Source: Heterotrichella gracilis
Lineage: Eukaryota > Sar > Xanthophyceae > Tribonematales > Xanthonemataceae
Length of the DNA: 39,567 bases
Assembly: GCA_032358255.1 (NCBI GenBank)
Contig: JAULBX010027230.1
Location: 1-39,567, forward strand
Direction: 5' to 3'
Shown here: positions 1-10,300 of the stretch, in pieces
Numbering within the stretch: position 1 is the stretch's first letter
Layout: each line of letters starts with the position of its first letter
Notes under the pieces: model-generated
What the model saw: only the letters and a program-made list of their open reading frames with translations
Databases searched by the model: none
What the model was told of the DNA's origin: nothing
Position numbers and translations under genes: made by a program

Positions 1-114
1 TGGTTCAAACAGTGCCAGGAAAGAGCTGCGTGGCGCCGCATGTGCAAGACTGACTGCTAATCTGGCTATTTTGCTGGGATGCATGTAACTAACTACCTAA
101 CTAACTAACTGTCT
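1..114 (-). repeat. Dispersed MITE-like repeat, copy A (cut by the window edge)
   Basis: This stretch is nearly the reverse complement of the last 80 bases of the window. The shared core includes GCGCCGCATGTGCAAG, GACTGACTGCTAATCTGGC and TGCATGTAACTAAC. It ends in a short TAAC/CTAA microsatellite. Related copies lie at 22983-23036, 28081-28165, 28171-28290 and 39488-39567. The left part is missing because the window starts inside it. No coding capacity is seen. A non-autonomous DNA transposon is inferred from the inverted ends of copy D. Confidence 0.7.
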
Positions 115-466
115 AGGTTTTTGAAACCAATAAATTACCCTTCTTTAGGGTTTGGCCTCTTGCTGGCAGTGCACGGTCCACGTCACTCACGGTCCCCGGA
201 TGGTCCCTTGAGATGGCTGAGCGTGAGGGCGCCAGCTCAGCAAAAATGGCCTTAGCTTTTTGCAGGGTCTCCGAATCGTGAGCCACCCAAAAATTGGGGT
301 GAAGTACTTGGATCTTCTCCCCGTGCACCGCCAAGCCGTCTCGCTTTGTGACAACAAAAGCTGCTCCAATTCGCAGCAGACATTCCTCATAAGCCTCTGT
401 ACCTTGCTTGCGCTGCCTTTGTCTCAGCAGCATACAAGGAACTGAACATTGCTTGTACCTAGGCAA
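113..466 (-). CDS. Hypothetical 117-residue ORF facing FNR
   Basis: An uninterrupted minus-strand frame of 117 codons runs from an ATG at 466 to a TAG at 113. The middle (residues about 26-83, with GAAFVVTKRDGLAVHGEK and VLHPNFWVAHDSETLQ) reads like ordinary protein. The last 30 residues are low in pattern and partly encoded by telomere-like CCAAACCCTAAAG. I do not recognise the family. Its ATG lies one base from the ATG of the FNR gene on the other strand, which leaves no room for two promoters. Either the ORF is an exon of a longer gene with other boundaries, or it is chance. It may also overlap the FNR 5' leader. Confidence 0.25.
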   Translation of the reverse strand: MPRYKQCSVPCMLLRQRQRKQGTEAYEECLLRIGAAFVVTKRDGLAVHGEKIQVLHPNFWVAHDSETLQKAKAIFAELAPSRSAISRDHPGTVSDVDRALPARGQTLKKGNLLVSKT

Positions 467-467
467 G

Positions 468-3183
<2,716 letters not shown>

Positions 3184-3673
3184 ATGCACACCCAGTTTAA
3201 ATCAGCTTTAAATTGGCGGCGTTCAGTACTGCCCCTGGCACGGGGGCGTCGCACTTGTGCGGCACTAAGTGTTTATGTACTACCTTACCTGGCTCTTTTG
3301 CTGTGCCGGTGCGCCACATCGTGCGCTTGCGTGGCAAAGGGCCAATTACTATAACGGCGGTGCGTGTCAGCTTGCTACTTGTTGGGCCAGGCTGGGGCCA
3401 GAGGGGTTCCAGGCATGACCTAGTCTGGGCCAGGGGTTCCAGTCATGGGCTGATGCAGTAGCTGCTGTACACACACGGCAGGGCAGGGCACGGGCCTCAT
3501 GACGAACACCGTTTATTAATGTACTTTTTATTGCCAATGGGGTGTCTTTGGTAGGTACTACAGGAAGCGCTATGCAGTGCTAGGAGGTGCAGCAAGGTGC
3601 AATGCACTTTGGGATTGTGTTGCAATGATTGTACGCTAGCATTGGGTTTTCTGCAACCCTGCTGGGTGCACGT

Positions 3674-3678
3674 TGTAA
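3674..3678 (+). terminator. Candidate TGTAA polyadenylation signal for FNR
   Basis: TGTAA lies 491 bases after the FNR stop. It is the usual chlorophyte poly(A) signal; use here is inferred from position only. Confidence 0.35.
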
Positions 3679-4034
3679 CCGTTGCAATTTGTTGACAACC
3701 AATTCCAGGCCTGCCGATAGCCCGAGCCAGACTCTGTGAGTCAAAGAAAGGAAAATAAAATGTGTGTTCTGAAAATGTGAGTCACTAAACAGCGGTCATG
3801 ATCACTGGCAGGTCAGGCGGCCTCAGCACCCTGTGGCAACCAGGTCCATGTGCCAGCGTTTTAATTTCTTCCGACTCAGAGCGGTCAGTAATTGGATCCG
3901 GCCCAGGGCTACACCCCGGTAACCGTTGGCATTGGCAGTCATTGCAATGCGCGTCACTGCCTTTTCAGAATTTGACCAGACTGAGTGCCCTTCGGGGTCA
4001 ATAATCTGGTGGTCAACCATTACGAAGGAAGATT

Positions 4035-4039
4035 TTACA
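4035..4039 (-). terminator. Candidate TGTAA polyadenylation signal for VPS11
   Basis: TTACA on the plus strand reads TGTAA on the minus strand, about 300 bases past the VPS11 stop. Use is inferred from position only. Confidence 0.3.
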
Positions 4040-4336
4040 GACTAACTCATTCTGAAAAGAAGAACTTGAAAATGAAACGTTTCATTTGAAACAATTGATT
4101 GAACAATCTGGTGGAATGTCCTCTGATCTGTACCCAAGCTTCCAGCAAGTCGCCACAGCTGGGTCCCCAAGGGTTTGTCAAGGGCCCCCCAGCATGGAAC
4201 CTGCCGCCACTAGCACAGTACCGTACGTACTCTCCTAGCCCTGCTCGAGGCAATCGTATCTTAAAAAGTACAAAGCCATACATCTCACAGCCCTCCAGTG
4301 CATGTGCTCCTCACACACCACCCTGCCAGGCCTGCG

Positions 4337-7300
4337 CTAGCGGGCGTGTGGCGCGTGCGACGTGACCGAGGTGTTGTTGAGGATACCCTTCCCAAAGAAC
4401 TCAGCGATGACGTTGAACCCATCCGCAGAGCTCTTCAGCTGCGTGAAGAACTTGTCCTGCACCACACAGGGTTTAGGGGTTTAGGGTTTAGGACGTAATG
4501 CCGTGCGGGTAAGTGCCCCTGAAGGAAGAGCAGGGCATGCATTCGCCATGTGCGTCCATGCACAGCCACTGTGGATGATTTGATGGAAGGCCTTGCGCGC
4601 TCCCTTACTTTCTTTCTGTGAGGGCGGTTCAGGCCCCAAGGTGGAAACACACGTGGCCATGCCATGTCCATGTGCCATTTGCCACATCATTGATAGTGAT
4701 ACCGATGAATAGTGAATGGTGTGAGTTTTTCCCATTCTCTCACACGCATGTGTTGACTCGGCCAATGAGGTCCCACCTGCTCTGTGGCGCCCGCCTTGAG
4801 GGACCTGGAAATGTCCAAAATGTGCTTGAATTCCGGGGCGCACAGCGGGCACTCGCGCTCATTCTCCCCCAGGCTGCGCAGGTTGAAGGAGTGGCCGCAC
4901 AGGAAATGCACGGCAGGAACCTCCAGGGGGGCGCCGGTGAGGGCACATTTGCTGTTCTGGAAAACCTTGGCCTGGGTGGTTCGGGGGGTAGGGGTTGGGG
5001 ATTGCGTGAGGGACACATAGGGGGAAAGGGATCAGGAGGCTGTATGGTTTGGAGAAGCAAAAGGCACAATGGGTGTCCAACAGCAGCAGCCAGTCCTTTA
5101 ACCAGGATAATATGGAGTTTAGTGAAACTGTTGCCATAGGACGCGAACGCCAACAAGTTTTACTGCTCATACTTCCTTCCTGAACAGCTCCGCCAATTGG
5201 CCCCAACCCTAAACCCTACCTGCGAGCGCAGCTCCGCCACCTGCGCCCGCATGGCAGCTGTGCCCTTCTGAAACTCCGCCACCTGGCGCCTATCCTGCTC
5301 CACATGCGCACTGGCACCCGCCAGCTGTCGCGCCATGTACTCTCGCACCACCGCCAGCTTCAGGTTAGGGTTTTTGGCTAGGGTTTGGAGCACCACCAGG
5401 GGCGGGAGCAGGTTGCCTGCCTCTATATGGCGCAGGACCTCCTGGACCTGCACAAGGGTATAGGGTTCTTGTTTAGGGTTTAGGGTTCTTAGATAGGGTT
5501 TGGAGCATTAAACCGGCAGGGAGCAGGTTTAAATTTTAGCGGTTGCAACGTGGAGCATTATGTCAAGCTATACATTGCATTGATCCTCCAAAATTTCTGC
5601 AGTGTTTGGGGTTCACTGGCCCAGCATGTGGGCTCAATGACAGACCCCTGAAATGTTTTTTTTTTTTTTTTTTTTTTTGGTGTCCACGTTACAGTTGCAG
5701 CCGAAGGGCCTGGCACGCCAAATGGAGGCGCAGCACCACACTCAGGGGGAATAGATGGACCCCCGTGCTGTGAGCAGTTCCCAGGATACCTTGGCAAGTG
5801 GAGGGGTGAGCACATATAGTGCCGGGTGTGCGCCAGAGCGCCAAATGACAGGCTTCAAGGCGCTGCAACCTAGTAAAATATAGCAGAGTTCCAACGGTCC
5901 CTACCCCTGAAATGTTGCCAGTACCCAAGTATTGTCTACATCCCCCTCTTCATAGCAACATCCCTGCTGCAATACCCGCCCACCCCCCGTCCCCCCTCAC
6001 ACCCACCCGACCACCCACCACCCACCACCCACCTGCTGAGTGCAGTCATCCGCCTGCGCCCCCAGGTGCTCCAACACCTCGTTCCACAGCTGCGGGTCAC
6101 CCCCCTTGGAGCCATCACCCAGCCGCACACAGGCATCAATCAGCCCCACATGGTCGCCCTGGCGCATGTACACCTGCAAATGTGGTGCATTTTAAGATCA
6201 TATCCAGTGGGGCAAATGTCGGTCAAGCCATCATGGTCACCCAGGCGAATATACACCCCTAAAAATGTGGCGCATTTTGAAGGCATTTCCGGGGGGACAG
6301 GTGGCAGTCAGGCCCGGCATGTACGCCTAAATATGTGGCTTGTTCACTGGAAAGTTAGAAGGGCAAAATCGTGCAGGCTAGAGTGCTCACCCCATCAAAG
6401 GGACAACACGCAACTCCAGAAAAGAGCGTACTCCGATCACACATGCATCCAGCTCCGGCCCCCTCCTCCCCGTTTCCCCCCTACCTGCAGCACCTCCCTG
6501 AACAGGCGCATGTTTTCGTACAGCAGCACCAGCCCCTGCCAGAAGTCATGCATGCGGCACACAACAAGCACGTGGTCGGGATCGTAGCGCGGGGAGTCGC
6601 CTGAGGAGGGGTGGGAGGGGAGGGAATGATACAGTTAGGACTCCAGGGATTGACAGGCAAACATGCCAATACATGATGATGGCGGTAAACCTAGTGGTGG
6701 TAGACTTTCGGTTCCCCAACCAAGGGATTTGCATGCGCCACACACCCAGCACATGGCTGGGTTCACACCACTGGGAGTCCCCTGTGAGGAGGGATGGGAT
6801 GCGACCCCTGGGCTCAACGGTCACAAACTCGGGATTTTGACAAGAGTACCAAGATAATCATAGAACCATTCTATGCTGCCCTATTATTATCTTACTACCC
6901 TTGGTTTCAAGTACAAATCTGTGACCCTACCTGCGGGCCAGCCCCTGCGCAGCAGCTCAAGGGCCTTCTCCCTCGACACCTCGTAATGCGCCCCCACTTC
7001 TAAGTGCCCGTTGCCATTCCCATGCGACTGGCCGCTCGCACCGGCTGGGCTAGGGTGTCCCTTAGGGTTTCCCTCCCCGGCCGCCTCAGCTAGGTAGAGC
7101 TCCAGCAGGGTGTGGTATAATACATCTTCACCGGCAGGGGAGGGGCTGCTGTTGAGCACAAACTCGCACAGGAGCATGAGGGCGGTGGGCCTGCAGGCAA
7201 CAAGGGTTTAGGGTTTAGGGTTATGGGTGAGGGTGTCGCACAGCAGCATAAGGGCGGTGGGCCTGCGAGCAGTAAGGGTTTAGGATTCAAGGGTCAGGGT

Positions 7301-10300
7301 TAGGGTTGAGGGTTGGGGTTCAGGTATCGCACAGGAGCATGAAGGGTTTGGCCTGCGGCTGACAAGGGTATAGGGTTCAGGGTATAGGAATAGGGTTTAG
7401 GGTGACACACAGGAGCACGAGGACGGGGGGCCCGCGGGCGACAAGGGTTTTGGGGTGACAGAGATAGGGTTTGGCTGGGGTTTCCCGATGCCCCTGCACG
7501 TCAACAGATTGGCACAACGATGTCAAGGCAGAGCTGGATGGTGCAAACTGTTGACGTATTACCTTAAATAGGGTTTCTTAGGGTAAGTTTTAGGGTATTT
7601 CCTAGGCCATTCCGCACCTCTCCGAGTACAGGTGTGTGAAGTCCGCCACCTGCGCCATCCAGTGCTCGCCACCTGGCGTGTGCGCAGGCGACACACACAG
7701 CTGCATGAGCAGGGCGGTGGTGGCCTCGGGGAGCTGATCTACTAATACCTGGAGCAGGAAAACCCTGGTTAGGGTCTGGATAGGGTGCACGCACAGCTGC
7801 ATGCGGAGGGCGGTGGTGGCCTCGAGAAGCTGGTCCACCAGCCCCTCGGGGCACAAAACCCCCTAGGTAGGGTCTGGATAGGGTGCACAAACCTGCTCGG
7901 CGTGGAGGGGAGGGAAATGCAGTCTGGGTGAATCGCTTGGCCAATTACCATAACCTCATACGGCGCCATACCCTACAACCACCACAACCCTGACCAAGAA
8001 ACCCTCAAACCTCATGCGAGGGTTCCACATCATTACGTCATGTTTTCAATACCATGGAATCAAGTTATTACCATGTCTCACCTTGTTTAACACTTGAATT
8101 GAAAAATCCAATTCAAATTCAACAGCCTTAGAGGAAACATATTCTCTCACCTTCCCATGCTTGCGCAGCGCCGCAGCAGCCTCGAAGGGCTCCAGCGCCT
8201 GCACGTACTCCAGTGCCTGCGGGTAGTCCCTAAGATCGTCCAAGAGGATGTCTGTCACCCACTCCCTCTCACCAGCCAGCCGCGCAACCCCGAGCGCATG
8301 CTGGTAGTACCCGGCGCCACGCAGCACCTGAGAGGAAAAAGGAGGTGGTGAGGGGGTTTGGCGGCGGGAAACGCGAGTGTTCTGCTGTATATACATACAT
8401 GATTTCCCGCTCGAAAATGGGAAAAGGAGTGCGCACCTGTAATTGCAGTGTCAAGCAGGTCTGTCCGTCAGTCTTCTGTTGTGCTTTTACATAATCCATA
8501 TTGAAAGACTCCAATTCTGCAACAGCCCCCACGAAACGCCCCATTACCCCACCGCACCTTGACCGCGGTCTCCACATCGAACCCCATTGCCTCTGCCCCC
8601 TTTGCGCTGTCCAATTGCAGAAATTTGTCCAGCTTGTCCACATCCTTCAGTTTGCTGTAGCAGTTGAGCAGCAGGGTGGTGTGGTCCGAGGAGGCAAGGC
8701 CCTGTGGGAGGGGGAAAGGAAGGGGGGGTTAAAATTGGGATGTACATGGGGAGGGGGGAGGGCGGGAACATGGGGAGGTACATGTGTGAGGAGACCCAGG
8801 TGCATGGGGGGGAGTGAAGCGGCCCCAGGGAGGGGACAAGGGTGTGTGGGTGGGTGGAAGAGTTTCTGGTGGGGCAGGGATGGGTTCAGGCGAGGGCTGT
8901 AGCTGGTGGAGCCCTGAGGGTTGCCACCACAAACCCTAGCCAAGGACTTTGCCTCACAAGCACACCGTAGCATTACCACTGCCAGCCCCACCTGTTCCTG
9001 TGATTGCTCCAAGTGGCCTAGCCAAAGGGTTTGTTCTTATTTACCCTAGTCTAGGGTCTTTGCCCACCTGTTCGTGCAGCTGTTCCAAATACCCCGTGAG
9101 TGCCCCTATGCGCTGCGCGTCCAGAAACCTCTGGATGTCACAGGACGTGTCCACCTAGCCTAGGTAGTCCTTGCAATCTTGCCCTTTGCACCCTAGACAA
9201 GGGTTTGCCAACATATGTATGGTATACCGCCATCTATTCAACCACTCCTTGCAGTACCGATGTACCCTAGCCCAGGGTCTTCACCCACCTGTTCATGCAG
9301 CTGCTCCAGGTAGCCCGTGAGTGCCCCGATGCGCTGCGCGTCCAGGAATCTCCGGATGACGTAGGAGGGCTCCAGCTGGCCTATGGTTTCCCTGTAGTGG
9401 TCCATGGCCCCCTGGTAGTCGTGCTTGTGGTACAGGTGGTCGCCCGACTGGCGGTGGATGTCGGCAAGGGTGGAGGAGTCAGCCTGGGGGGAAGGGGGTG
9501 ATAGAGGTCAGACGCGCATGACAGGCGGCAGGTGAAGGTGATGTGCGCGTTTGATGATTATATGCATTTGCTCCTGGAGGATCCTCGCACTCCATGATAC
9601 GGGGGCAACACCTGTCTGGCCATCATATCCCATACTGAATGGAGTATTTTAACAAAGCTGGGCGGGGTCAGGCATGTCCAACAGTGCTAATCTGCCACTT
9701 GAGCTGAAATGCACTTCTCAATGTTTCAACCCCTTCCCGCCCACCCACCAGCCCAACCGTATTCCCCCCCACCCACCCCCCTTCTCAGCTTCTGCCAGGG
9801 TGAGCGCGATACTGTACAAATTCTTTATAATTACTTTTTATTCTTTGTAAGTTCATTTTAGCACACCCCGATCCCCACCGCCACCCACCTTCTCAGCCTC
9901 TGCCAGGGTGAGCGCGATACTGTACAGGTTCTTGCCGCATAGGAGGTCGAGCTTGGCCCCCAGGTCCTTCTCCCGCAGCCCCACCACCTCCCCGTTCCTC
10001 TGAAACACCACCACCTGGCCCCACACGCACACCACCGCAGCCACCTCCCCCACAGGCACCGAGGCAGCAATGAGCTTGGTGTTGAGGTCGTAGAGCTGGA
10101 GCAGGGATTGGGGATCCCCAAAGGCGGTGTCGGTGGTGGTGACTAGGGCCAGGTAGGACTTGGCCCACTGCACCAGCTGCTTGGTGCCTACAGGGAAACC
10201 CTGGGTCAGGGTTTGTAATGCCTAGAGAAGAAACCTGGGTAGGGTTTGGCCCACTGCACAAGCTGCTTGGTGCCTGGGGAAGAAACAATGGTTAGGGTTT

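Larger units (their letters stand above)
3184..4336. other. Convergent intergenic region, FNR and VPS11 3' ends
   Basis: No convincing coding frame is seen on either strand. The region should hold the 3' UTRs of FNR (+) and VPS11 (-). A TGTAA lies at 3674-3678 (+), and its complement TTACA at 4035-4039 would serve VPS11. A 16-bp perfect palindrome (AATGAAACGTTTCATT) lies near 4071-4086. Confidence 0.6.

Noticed and set aside
3798..4365. Short frames between FNR and VPS11
   Set aside because: Low-complexity or unpatterned text, no splice continuity, and placement between two convergent 3' ends.
7166..7450. CRISPR-like array (repeats at about 70-90 base steps)
   Set aside because: The repeats are diverged copies of a VPS11 exon edge in a eukaryotic intron; the spacers are TTTAGGG-like, not unique.
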